From NCBI GenBank assembly GCA_951813615.1, contig OX638377.1, positions 5,553,739-5,617,738 of the forward strand: 64,000 nucleotides of DNA, in the 5' to 3' direction. The translations under genes and the position numbers were made by a program. The notes beneath the pieces are model-generated. The model ran no database searches. It was given only the letters and a program-made list of their open reading frames with translations, and was not told the DNA's origin. This stretch comes from an uncultured Latescibacterota bacterium. Its GTDB lineage: Bacteria > Latescibacterota > UBA2968 > UBA8231. This document shows, in pieces, positions 42,183 through 50,568 of the stretch. Position 1 is the stretch's first letter; every line of letters begins with the position of its first letter.

Positions 42183-42281
42183 GGGAGCGGATGCGTGCCT
42201 GGTGGCTGTCGCGGACTTCAAATCCGTTGCGGCGTAGCGAGAGTTGCGCTGGGTGGGTTCGATTCCCACACGTTCCCGCCA
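42183..42281 (+). tRNA. selC: tRNA-Sec (selenocysteine, anticodon TCA)
   Basis: This 99-nt RNA has the hallmarks of tRNA-Sec. The acceptor stem is 8 bp (GGGAGCGG with the 3' strand ACGTTCCC, last pair weak), the anticodon loop is CTTCAAA (anticodon TCA), and the D stem is long. It also has a long variable arm (GCGGCGTAGCGAGAGTTGCGC region), a TψC arm GTGGGTTCGATTCCCAC and an encoded CCA (42279-42281). The organism therefore should decode UGA as selenocysteine. selA, selB and selD are not in the window. Confidence 0.93.
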
Positions 42282-42309
42282 GATTTTAAGTTGTGAGGGC
42301 TGCGGGACA

Positions 42310-42327
42310 GATTCCCAACGTCCCGCC
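42310..42327 (+). repeat. Degenerate copy of the tRNA-Sec 3' end
   Basis: Bases 42310-42327 repeat the tRNA-Sec 3' segment 42261-42280 with only two single-base deletions. Such a copy just downstream of a tRNA gene can be an attachment-site remnant. The same stretch also forms a 7-bp hairpin (GCGGGAC/GTCCCGC, 42302-42326) without a T tract. Confidence 0.5.
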
Positions 42328-42333
42328 GGGGTT

Positions 42334-44622
42334 TCAATAGACGATCGCCACCATTCGGCTGACGCTCTGGCTGCGGGCGTCGCTTTCCACTTTGAGCCGT
42401 AGAAAGTAGTGGCCGGGCGGTACTAGGTCGCCCGATTGGTCTCGCCCGTCCCAGACCAGTTCTTGGGCACCGGCCAGCGCTTGTGCCGAGATCTGGCGCA
42501 CCCGGCGGCCGGTCAGGTCGAAAAGCTCCAGTTTCAGCGGTCTGTGCTCCAGCACGTTGATCAGGTTCAGGCTGATGAAGAGGCGGTCACCTAGGCCGTC
42601 GCCATTAGGTGTGAGCACTCTGGGGTTCACGGAGAGATGGGCGAAGAGGGCGCGGTCCAGGGGCAACTCGACGATATTGGTACTGCTTTCGACCTGTGGG
42701 TTGGCGTCACCCGGTTCGACCCGCTGGCGCACGTCCGGGCCCAGCCGGCTGTCTTCGAGAAAGAGGTCAAAACGCGTGGCCTGCAGGAAAGCGGCGGCCT
42801 CAAAGCGCATCTCCACCAGTTCGCCGCTCTGCACCCGGCGGGGGAAATGCAAACGGAAGCCGGCGCTGTCCTCTCGCGCTTGGACCTCGATGGGTGCGCC
42901 ATCGAGGCGGGTGTCGACAAAGCGCAGGGGCGTGGAGGCCTCTATGGCCAGCCGGTCAAAGCCTGCGCGCGTAGCAGGGGCGCGCAGCCAGTAGGAAAAG
43001 GTCACCATGGTGCCCGGCTCGACCTGGAAGGGGTAGACCTCGGCGCTGACGCGTTCGGCGATGGGATCGGTGAAGTCTAGGCTCACCCAGTCCAGGGAGG
43101 GCGCCCGCAGGGGGGAGTCGCTCACCAGACGCGCATCGAGCTGGACAAAGCGCCTGAGCGAGGGCGAGAGGAAGGTCTGGCCGGAGGCCGCGTAGATATT
43201 GCTCCAGGGACTCCAGTCGCCGCCGGGCGTAGTGGTAGTATCGATGGGGCCGCGGAAAGAGGGAATGAGCTTGTCCCACCTCCTTGCGGTGACTTCTTTG
43301 AGATTCTTGTCGTAGAAGGTGAAATGCTGCTCCAGTTCGTCGCCCGAGCGGCTACGCAGCTCGAGCCGGGTGCCGGAGGGCACATCGGCGGCCCAGCGGA
43401 GGGCATTGACATTCTTCCGGCCCTTGAGATCGAGGATGGGGGAATGGAAGCGCACCTCGCGCGGAAAACCCTCGCTGAAGACCATGATCTCCGCCGTATG
43501 GCCACTGGAGTAGCAACCGGGCGCGCTCGTGCTGGATGCGGTGGTACACTGGGCGTCCCAGGTCTTAAAGAGGATGCGCACGAAGCGCGTGGAGATGGGG
43601 GCGAAGCGGTGCGCAACCATGCCCTGGCGGCGGATGGTCGGCGGCAGGACGCCGGAAAAGTGCTTGGTCCAGCGCAGCGAGCCGTCCGCGGCCAGCGAGC
43701 CATCCGAGGTCATCATCTCGTGGAAGTTCATATTGAAATGCCGCCCGCGATCGATATGGCCGATGTGGTGCACCTCGTCGACCCAGTAGACGGCGCCCAG
43801 GTCCAGCATGATCCAGGCCCAGACATCGTCGGCGGCGCGCGGGACTCGGCCGCTGCGCCAGTAGGTGTTGATTCGGCCGTCGATCAGCCGCAGGGCATTG
43901 GTCAGCGTCGCGGCTTCGAAATCTGTGCGGCTGGTGCCGATGATGATCTCGACGTTCCCGCCCCGCTCGCGCAAGCCCGAGATCAGGTTGTCGCCCAGGG
44001 CTTCTACTTCGATTTCGACCAACCGCGCATCGGGCGCGGCCTTGAGCGCTTCGAAGCGCACGAACTGGATCGGCGTCGGGGGTATGGCGGGAATGGCGAA
44101 GTCGATGCGGTGGGCGCTATTTGCGCCGAAGCGCTCGGCGATGCGGTAGGTCAGGGTGCCGGGGACCGGGACTCTGGCGTGGTCAATGAACTGTTCCCCT
44201 GTGGACAGCAGCAGGTTGAAAATCTCGAAAGGGGGTGCGGTGCCGTCGAAGACTAGGGAGACGCGGCTGGCCGGGACGCCGCGGCCCAGATCCACCTCGA
44301 TCCAGCCCATCTCTTCCAGGTCACCCGAAGCGGGCTGCCAGCCGGTCGCAGGGTCGCCGTCGAAGACCTGGGCCGCAGTGGCGCGGTTGGACCCGACGCC
44401 GCGGATGCCCCCGCCATGGTCTAGGGCATCGAGTGCGGCATTGATGTTTTTGCGAGCCGGCAAAGGGCGGACGACCCCTTGGGGCGTCAGTTCGACGATT
44501 CCCAGGGGCAGGGTCCACTGGTGCCACTGGGCGGCGTTGTCGAAGCGCAATTCCTCGGCATTGAGCGGCGCAGCCGCAGCGAGCACCAGCACGGCGCAGC
44601 GCAGATGTTTGGGTTTCATCAA
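42334..44622 (-). CDS. Secreted F5/8-type-C-like domain protein with FlgD-type C-terminal domain
   Basis: The 762-residue protein has a signal peptide (MMKPKHLRCAVLVLAAAAPL). Two discoidin-like (F5/8 type C) regions follow: NRATAAQVFDGDPATGWQPA with GWIEVDLGRGV (~80-115) and later GRINTYWRSGRV with WIMLDLGAVYWVDEVHH (~250-300). A beta-rich middle leads to a C-terminal FlgD/FN3-like module (RVLTPNGDGLGDRLFISLNL … PPGHYFLRLKV). The TPNGDG motif is typical of secreted proteins using a C-terminal Ig-like domain. It probably binds surface glycans. It is the first gene after tRNA-Sec and is convergent with it. Confidence 0.82.
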   Translation of the reverse strand: MMKPKHLRCAVLVLAAAAPLNAEELRFDNAAQWHQWTLPLGIVELTPQGVVRPLPARKNINAALDALDHGGGIRGVGSNRATAAQVFDGDPATGWQPASGDLEEMGWIEVDLGRGVPASRVSLVFDGTAPPFEIFNLLLSTGEQFIDHARVPVPGTLTYRIAERFGANSAHRIDFAIPAIPPTPIQFVRFEALKAAPDARLVEIEVEALGDNLISGLRERGGNVEIIIGTSRTDFEAATLTNALRLIDGRINTYWRSGRVPRAADDVWAWIMLDLGAVYWVDEVHHIGHIDRGRHFNMNFHEMMTSDGSLAADGSLRWTKHFSGVLPPTIRRQGMVAHRFAPISTRFVRILFKTWDAQCTTASSTSAPGCYSSGHTAEIMVFSEGFPREVRFHSPILDLKGRKNVNALRWAADVPSGTRLELRSRSGDELEQHFTFYDKNLKEVTARRWDKLIPSFRGPIDTTTTPGGDWSPWSNIYAASGQTFLSPSLRRFVQLDARLVSDSPLRAPSLDWVSLDFTDPIAERVSAEVYPFQVEPGTMVTFSYWLRAPATRAGFDRLAIEASTPLRFVDTRLDGAPIEVQAREDSAGFRLHFPRRVQSGELVEMRFEAAAFLQATRFDLFLEDSRLGPDVRQRVEPGDANPQVESSTNIVELPLDRALFAHLSVNPRVLTPNGDGLGDRLFISLNLINVLEHRPLKLELFDLTGRRVRQISAQALAGAQELVWDGRDQSGDLVPPGHYFLRLKVESDARSQSVSRMVAIVY

Positions 44623-44789
44623 GGCCTATCCCTTTACGTTAGGAGACAATCCTGGGGAATAATAGACCGCCTGGTTGTCTAAACCGCCTTGTCGAAACAC
44701 CCTCTGTTGTTATATACGTCCTCTGCGCTCGGGGGGCAAGAGGGAGCGCCAGCACGATTCGCCTTGTATCCGCGAAGGCACCCCTAGAC

Positions 44790-45049
44790 CAAGCTGGCGG
44801 GACGCCGTGTTCAGTCAGATCGGGGATATCAAGATGATCCGGACCGAGAGCGAGAAGCTGAATGTCTATGGAGACGAGTCAGGAGAGTACTATAACTTGA
44901 GCGCGGACCCGCGGGAGTTCCAGAACCTGATTGGCGATGGCGGGAGCGCGGACCGCGTCACGGCGCTTCGAGATCGACTCGACCGGTGGCAGTCGGATAC
45001 GGCGGTGAAAGGTGCGAAGGAACGCATTGTCAGCAAGACCATTGCATAA
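44790..45049 (+). pseudogene. C-terminal remnant of a sulfatase
   Basis: The last ~85 codons (from WRDAVFSQIGDIKMIRTESE through SGEYYNLSADPREFQNLI) match the C-terminus of type I sulfatases (KxxxY..GE-YNL..DP.E..NL). The FGly motif, metal-binding sites and most of the enzyme are missing. The open frame continues upstream to 44675 with no similarity to sulfatases. It therefore looks like a truncated gene at the edge of a rearranged region, with intact sulfatase genes at the far end of the window. Confidence 0.65.
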
Positions 45050-45139
45050 CAGGGAGCAGCGTTAGGCGCGGTAACTGCTGTGTAGGACGGCGGGCCGGGC
45101 ACGATCTGGCTGCGGGCGCGGGCATTGGCCGCCAGGAAC

Positions 45140-46774
45140 TCACAGTGTGCTCGAGGGCCATGCAAAAGGACGCCGGCCGTCGTGCCCGTACGTGAAGAGC
45201 GCTGTCCGCCTCGGTGACTCAGCCTCCCAGCGGTACGCCCCGTGACTGACCGTCCCTCCCAAAAAGAAGAGAACAGACCCGCGACGTATTGGAATGTGGC
45301 GGATCGGCGCGCGCTCGTTGCAGACCCGCACCGAATGCGGCAAGGGGTAGCGCGATTTGTGACTGCCCGGCACCACGACAAATCCGCCATCGCCGGGCCC
45401 GACGTCGTTGAGCTGCCAGGCGACGTTGATGCCCGACCTCGTGTGCACGCGCCCGTTTACCATCTCGTAGTGCTTGCCGACGCAGGTCGGGTTGGCGTTC
45501 CCCGAGTGCAGCATCTGCCCGCTCGAGCCTTTGACGTGGCACAGGGCCGTGTTCTGAGTTACCCTGTACCCGGGTCCAATCATCCAGTTCAGGCGCTGGA
45601 TGACGGCCGGATGCGCCAGCATTTTGAGGAAAGGCGCATTGTGCGGCGCCGGTAGCTGAAACAAGTCCTTCAGGTCCGGCCGGCCCGTGCCCGAGATCGT
45701 CGGTGCCCCAGGGATATCGGCAAGCGTCACGTCCCCGTCAAGCTTGCCGCCTACGCCCCGGTACACCAGGCGGTCGAGGTTGGCGTCGATGCCCGCCACG
45801 GCCGCATCGACCCAATCATCGTCCATGACGCCCTCGACCAACAGGAAGCCCTGGGTGTCAAACGCCCAGCGCTCGGCATGATCATCTCGGCATTCGAACT
45901 CAAGGGCAGAGGAGGCCCTCTGGGCCGCGTCGGCTTCGTCGGCGGAGGTGAGCCAAGTGGTAGTGCCGTCCGATAGGAGCAAGCGACGCGAGTCGCCGCC
46001 CGCCAGCACGGTTTGCTCGGCCTCGCCCAGCTCTTCCGCCCATGCGGGCAGGGGCTGCTGGTCCTGCTGGTCAGGTGGCCCCTGTGGCCGAGCTGTGCGC
46101 GAGACGAAATTTACCACTAGTAGCTCGCCCTCATCACCCTGCGGGCAGACCCCGTGCAGCGTGCTGGCGGCACACAGCAGCACGTCGCCCGCCGCCAGCG
46201 CCGGGCGCTCGGCGAAGCGGCTGGAGGATGGAAGCGGTGGGGCCGGCAGCCCGCTCTTGTGCGAGGAGGGCACGACCACCAGCGGGCCCTTGCCTTCTGC
46301 GGAGTCCGTGAGCGCGATGGCCACCACCAGTCCCTGGCACTGCCGGATGCGGACCTCTTCCCAGGCGCCGCCGGCCCGCGTGAGCGGAGTTCCGTCGGCG
46401 TTGTGGCCATTCCACCCCGCTAGGTTGATGTACGCCCGGTCCAGCGTGTGCGCCCCGCCTTCCAGTGGCAGCGAGGTTTCGTCGTACCTTCCTGCGGCGG
46501 TGGCAGGGACGTGCCTCGCAGGGCCGTCTTGGCGAAAGCCATCGCCGCACAGCTCGCGCACGTAGCGTCCGACAACGCCGGCCTCGCTGCAGAGATCGCC
46601 CAGCCCATCGCCGCGGTCGCGGCACGCGGACAGCTCGGCCTGGCTGAGGAGTTGCGGCAGCACGACGAACCCGAGCGCGTCGAAGGTGAAGTTCTGCTCT
46701 ATGGTAAGGATCGATGGCTCGTGCACATGCGTCGCCTCGTTCCAGTGGTTCACAGTGTAGGTGTCGATGCTCAT
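45140..46774 (-). CDS. Phytanoyl-CoA dioxygenase (PhyH)-like protein, two modules
   Basis: Fe(II)/2-oxoglutarate oxygenase fold, ~544 residues from ATG 46774. Module 2 (~320-535) is a clear PhyH-like domain: PGDGGFVVVPGSHKSRYPLP, GTVSHGAYRWEAESPRRTA. Module 1 (~20-230) is a weaker version with LVVVPSSHKSG and STLHGVCPQGDEGELLVVNF. The usual HxD is not obvious; in module 2 the spot reads MLHSGN, as in a subfamily common in Poribacteria-type genomes. Catalytic activity of module 1 is doubtful. It is divergent from the GH5 gene. Confidence 0.75.
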   Translation of the reverse strand: MSIDTYTVNHWNEATHVHEPSILTIEQNFTFDALGFVVLPQLLSQAELSACRDRGDGLGDLCSEAGVVGRYVRELCGDGFRQDGPARHVPATAAGRYDETSLPLEGGAHTLDRAYINLAGWNGHNADGTPLTRAGGAWEEVRIRQCQGLVVAIALTDSAEGKGPLVVVPSSHKSGLPAPPLPSSSRFAERPALAAGDVLLCAASTLHGVCPQGDEGELLVVNFVSRTARPQGPPDQQDQQPLPAWAEELGEAEQTVLAGGDSRRLLLSDGTTTWLTSADEADAAQRASSALEFECRDDHAERWAFDTQGFLLVEGVMDDDWVDAAVAGIDANLDRLVYRGVGGKLDGDVTLADIPGAPTISGTGRPDLKDLFQLPAPHNAPFLKMLAHPAVIQRLNWMIGPGYRVTQNTALCHVKGSSGQMLHSGNANPTCVGKHYEMVNGRVHTRSGINVAWQLNDVGPGDGGFVVVPGSHKSRYPLPHSVRVCNERAPIRHIPIRRGSVLFFLGGTVSHGAYRWEAESPRRTALFTYGHDGRRPFAWPSSTL

Positions 46775-46954
46775 AGTTAGACCTCGATGGATTTGGAGGG
46801 TTGACGGTGTTTTCTGGCCTCTCTCCGTCCCACTCAACCCATTCAACATCCGCGGCTTACCTACCGAGAACACCGCTACGGCGGCAAACTAAACAAAGCT
46901 CGCATATCTTACAACTACGGCTCCTATTGAGCAAACTTCAGGAGAAAAGCTGAA

Positions 46955-48535
46955 ATGGGAAAAAAGAATCGCTCCTCGCTGGCTAGGCGGCCCCGGCGCT
47001 TTTGCCGGTGCAAAAACAGCATACTCCGCTTCCGCGAAATCGCAATAGCGCTCATTCTGGGCGTTCCCCTACTGGGGGAGTCAACGACGAAGTTGAGCAA
47101 AGGGGAGATCATGTTCGAGCGAATCGGCAAAGGTATCAACGTGGATGTCTCCCATCTTGAAGGTGGTCCACCCGAAAAGGTGTTGTATGATCCTGCCCAG
47201 TATGATGCCGTCAAGGCCGCGGGATTCCAAAGCATCCGCTTCTTCGTTGTCGCTGGGGAAGATCCTGCTATCTACAAAAATAGGATACAGGACGCGTTTG
47301 ACCGAGACCTTGCTGTCGTGATCTGCTTGTGGGGGAGCGGTCAATGGGCATCGAAGCCGAAAGAGGGGATACAGGAGTTTGTCGCAATTTGGGATAGAAT
47401 TGCGCAGTACTACAAGGACTACCCCGGCAGCCTTGTCTTCGAACTTTGGAACGAACCGGCGGGGCTGATAGTGCAACCGGGAGGGATTCAGGGGATAAAG
47501 GACGGCAAAACCGTTATGGAATATCTCAACGCGGCGATCCCCATCATCAGGAAGACCAACCCAGACCGCATGCTCGGAATCGGCGGACCTAACTTTAACG
47601 GGGGTCGTGAACTCGCGCAATTCGTCACACCGGAATACCTGACGTACAGGCTGGAAGACGGCTCAGGGTTTGAGGACGACGCCAATATCATCGGCATCTT
47701 CCACATGTATCAACCGCACAAGTTCACGCATGGAACCTCGGGGCTAGACGAGGTTCCTCGGTGGCAGGATGAAGTGAGAGAGCAGATGTCACACCCGGTG
47801 GCATGGTCGAAGAAATGGAGCAAGCCTCTGCTGCTGAGTGAATGGGGTGCCTGGGTGCCGCCCTGCCATACGGTTGAAGACTTCAAGACTTATGTTGGGT
47901 TTGTGGCCGACGAATGCAAGAAACACAACATCGGCTGGATGTATTATTGTGCAGGTTTCAACAACCAATGGGCCTTCAACATTCTCAATACCGAGGACGG
48001 TTGGAACCAAGACGCACTTGATATTCTTACGGAAGTCACGGCCCCCCCGCCCCCGCCGATGTCGCCACTCATCAATTCGGAGTTCAGCCGCGGAACCGAT
48101 CACTGGACCAGCGAAGGGTCCGTGCAGATGTCCGTGGCGAGGAACGCAGGCCTGAGCGGCTTGGCTGCACTCAAAGTGGAAAGCAAAAAATCGGACCGTG
48201 CCGAAATCTATCAGGAAACCCCCAAGAGAAAGTGGAGTCCTCCGGGTAGGTACCTGATCTCCCTGAGAAAGGGAAGGCTCTATAAGATATCCTTCCTAGC
48301 TAAGTCCGTGGGTGGGATGGGAACTCTCAAGGTGCGATTGGCCGACGTCTCCGGTTCAAGCGAAGGATTTTGGACATCGACGCCGGTGACCATCTCGAAC
48401 GCAAAAAGGGAATATACAATTGAGTACAAACATGCCGGCAGGGATGTAAGAGATGTCCGGGTGGCGTTCCTGTTTGGCGACAGAGACCAGGTTATCCTGC
48501 TGGATCGAATTGCACTGCACGGCTATCGGGAATAG
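46955..48535 (+). CDS. Glycoside hydrolase family 5-like protein with C-terminal binding-like domain
   Basis: The 526-residue product has a basic N-terminus with a hydrophobic signal/anchor (IAIALILGVPLLG, ~31-43). A (β/α)8 glycosidase domain (~55-365) carries the acid/base FELWNEPAG and nucleophile LLLSEWGAW. A PPPPP linker (~367-373) precedes a ~150-residue beta-sandwich (LINSEFSRGTDHWTSEG start), likely carbohydrate-binding. Substrate is unknown; GH5 covers many. An AGGAGA site precedes ATG 46955. Codon use looks more AT-rich than the flanks, consistent with transfer, but I have not computed it. Confidence 0.8.
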   Translation: MGKKNRSSLARRPRRFCRCKNSILRFREIAIALILGVPLLGESTTKLSKGEIMFERIGKGINVDVSHLEGGPPEKVLYDPAQYDAVKAAGFQSIRFFVVAGEDPAIYKNRIQDAFDRDLAVVICLWGSGQWASKPKEGIQEFVAIWDRIAQYYKDYPGSLVFELWNEPAGLIVQPGGIQGIKDGKTVMEYLNAAIPIIRKTNPDRMLGIGGPNFNGGRELAQFVTPEYLTYRLEDGSGFEDDANIIGIFHMYQPHKFTHGTSGLDEVPRWQDEVREQMSHPVAWSKKWSKPLLLSEWGAWVPPCHTVEDFKTYVGFVADECKKHNIGWMYYCAGFNNQWAFNILNTEDGWNQDALDILTEVTAPPPPPMSPLINSEFSRGTDHWTSEGSVQMSVARNAGLSGLAALKVESKKSDRAEIYQETPKRKWSPPGRYLISLRKGRLYKISFLAKSVGGMGTLKVRLADVSGSSEGFWTSTPVTISNAKREYTIEYKHAGRDVRDVRVAFLFGDRDQVILLDRIALHGYRE

Positions 48536-48661
48536 GTAGCAGCACTCGGGAAAGTGACGGATTGATGCGGAGTAGGTATCGCAGATGTTGAGCACCAGAG
48601 CCAGCACCGCCCCGATGAGGATGCCCCGCCTGCTGTCGGTCCCCCTGCGGAGGTACCGTCA
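48536..48661 (-). pseudogene. Possible membrane-protein N-terminal remnant
   Basis: On the minus strand, a frame through this gap encodes a basic start followed by a membrane helix (RRGILIGAVLALVLNICDTY). It runs into the antisense of the GH5 gene and has no proper start context or end. It could be the broken N-terminus of an OPT-like or other transporter, or chance. Reported only because the helix is well formed. Confidence 0.2.
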
Positions 48662-49720
48662 TCATTGCGACCAAGTTTGAGGATCTAGCCCAAGGCTCCG
48701 TGCGGCCTCGACGATGTGGCCCCAAGTCGTGTCGTCGATGGGAATACCTTCTTCTTGGCGCTGGCGTCCCGTGCGGTATTCAGGGTCGCCGGGCAGCAGG
48801 ATCTCGCCGATGTGCGGATCGACGCGGCTGGTGGATACATGGCGGATTAGGCTTTCGAGCTCGTCGAAGTAGGAGTCCATTTCGACGAAGTGCTCGATGT
48901 TGTACACCGTTAGGTGCAGTCCGTTGCTCTGCATGACGGTCTCGCCGTTGGCACAGCCCTGACCGCTGAGGGCCCCGCCTAGAATTTCTACTATCATACT
49001 CAAGCAGTACCCCTTATAGGCCACCGGGCCGCCGAAAGGCAGGATTGCGCCGGGCGGATCGCCGACAAAGGCTTCTGGATCGGTAGAGGGGTTGCCATCG
49101 TGGTCGATGATCCGACCCTCGGGTAGCTGTTCTCCTCGGTTGTGGGCGACGCGGACCTTGCCCTCGGCGCAGACCGAGGTGGTCATATCGACTAAGATCG
49201 GATCGGCATTGCGCCGAGGCGCGGCGCAGGATATGGGGTTAGTGCTGAGCTTGCCGTCGATCCCGCCGTAGGGAGCGATCTGCCGCCCGAGATGACCGGC
49301 GTTGCAAAAGGCTAGGCCGATCATGCCTTGGCGAGCGACCTGTAGCGGATAGGCTCCCACCCGGCCAACATGCCCGCAGTTGCGCAGCGTGGCAGTAGCG
49401 ACTCCGTACTGGGCGGCCTTGTCGATAGCTAGCTGGGTAGCGAACGTCCCGCCGATCTGGCCCATAGTGCCACCGCCATCGACGACCACCGTGCAGGGTC
49501 TTTCGCTGACAATAGAGGGCTGGCCCTTGGGATCAAAGATGCCGTCTCGGATCTGTTCGACGTATTCGTAGAGGCGCAAGCTGCCGTGCGAGTCGTGCCC
49601 GTAGAGAGACGACTCGACTAAGTGATCGGTCACGGCGCGGGCGCTGGCGGGAGGGCAGCCGGCCGTCTCGAAAAGCTGATACCCTATCTGGCGCAGGTCG
49701 TCGGGTTTGATGTGCGGCAT
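48662..49720 (-). CDS. Ldh2-type malate/L-lactate (NAD(P)-dependent) dehydrogenase
   Basis: Type-2 malate/lactate/ureidoglycolate dehydrogenase family, unrelated to classical LDH. From ATG 49720 the ~352-residue product has the catalytic His in SSLYGHDSHGSLRLYEYV, the NADP-loop region NCGHVGRVGAYPLQVA and later LPFGGPVAYKGYCLSMIVEIL. Length matches the family. Its ATG overlaps the stop of the PhyH gene by one base (TAATG), so the two are coupled. Substrate is unknown; coupling to a PhyH oxygenase suggests a shared catabolic pathway. Confidence 0.88.
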   Translation of the reverse strand: MPHIKPDDLRQIGYQLFETAGCPPASARAVTDHLVESSLYGHDSHGSLRLYEYVEQIRDGIFDPKGQPSIVSERPCTVVVDGGGTMGQIGGTFATQLAIDKAAQYGVATATLRNCGHVGRVGAYPLQVARQGMIGLAFCNAGHLGRQIAPYGGIDGKLSTNPISCAAPRRNADPILVDMTTSVCAEGKVRVAHNRGEQLPEGRIIDHDGNPSTDPEAFVGDPPGAILPFGGPVAYKGYCLSMIVEILGGALSGQGCANGETVMQSNGLHLTVYNIEHFVEMDSYFDELESLIRHVSTSRVDPHIGEILLPGDPEYRTGRQRQEEGIPIDDTTWGHIVEAARSLGLDPQTWSQ

Positions 49721-50535
49721 TAGTTGGTTGCTCCCTCGAGGACGCGCTCGATTTCCCGTTCCCAAGTTCCAGCGACTCGCACGCCGTATTCGGCTTGGCC
49801 ACCCGTGGCTTCCGGCCCTACCATGATGGGCTGACCGCGTCTTTGCCCGATGAGCTTGGCGCGATCGACGCAGGCGGTGTGCAGGAAGTGGAAGGCAAGG
49901 CCGGCGCGCTCGCGATTGGTAGTATTTTCCTTGGTAGAGTGGGCAGTGCCGTAGCAGAAGAAAACGACGCCACCGGCCTTTAGCTCAATGGGCACGGCGC
50001 GCTCCTCGGGTACTTGGCAGTGGATGTGGTGATCGGAGTAGGGATCGCGGTCGTGCGGATATTCCTCCTTGAAGGAGTCATGCACGACGTGGATGGTGCC
50101 ATTTTCAATGGTTGCATCGTGAACGGCAACCCACATGGCAGTGCCTTTTAAGGGGTCGTCTATTTTGAAATAGGCGTTGTCTTGGTGCCAGTCCGTGCCG
50201 ATGCCGTGCCCGGCCGGCTTGAGAAACATCTGATCTAGGTGCAGGATGAAGGGCGTGCCGATGAGCTGTGAGACGGCGACGGTGATTTTTTCGTCAAAGG
50301 GCAGGGCGCGAATGAGATCGCTTTTGTCGTACAGGGGGATCAGTTGCAGGTTGACCTTAGTGGAGGAAGGGGTCTCGCCGTCGCCCTCGGTGGCGACGTT
50401 GCGGACTAGGCCCTCGCGTTTGAAGCGCTCGACTTCGGTTTGTATGGCTCGGACTTCGCGGGGACCAAAAAAATCGGACACCGCAACGTAGCCGTGATTT
50501 TTGAAATGGGTTACTTGTTCGCGGGTGAGATACAC
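49720..50535 (-). CDS. Phytanoyl-CoA dioxygenase (PhyH) family protein
   Basis: A 271-residue Fe(II)/2-oxoglutarate oxygenase. The metal triad is clear: GTDWHQDNAYF (HxD, ~124-127) and GTAHSTKENTTNRERAG (distal His, and the Arg that binds 2-oxoglutarate). The N-terminus MYLTREQVTHFKNHGYVAV is the PhyH start. Together with the Ldh2-type gene, which overlaps it, it likely forms a two-gene operon on an organic acid or alcohol substrate. Confidence 0.9.
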   Translation of the reverse strand: MYLTREQVTHFKNHGYVAVSDFFGPREVRAIQTEVERFKREGLVRNVATEGDGETPSSTKVNLQLIPLYDKSDLIRALPFDEKITVAVSQLIGTPFILHLDQMFLKPAGHGIGTDWHQDNAYFKIDDPLKGTAMWVAVHDATIENGTIHVVHDSFKEEYPHDRDPYSDHHIHCQVPEERAVPIELKAGGVVFFCYGTAHSTKENTTNRERAGLAFHFLHTACVDRAKLIGQRRGQPIMVGPEATGGQAEYGVRVAGTWEREIERVLEGATN

Positions 50536-50568
50536 GGGAGATTCCTCGTCTTGCGCAGGGTGGCGGGA

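Noticed and set aside
42302..42326. Hairpin after tRNA-Sec as a rho-independent terminator
   Set aside because: Good 7-bp stem but no T tract on either strand; better explained as part of the repeat.
43324..44256. A 310-codon plus-strand frame inside the F5/8-type-C gene
   Set aside because: Antisense to a well supported secreted protein; composition is low-complexity and there are no motifs.
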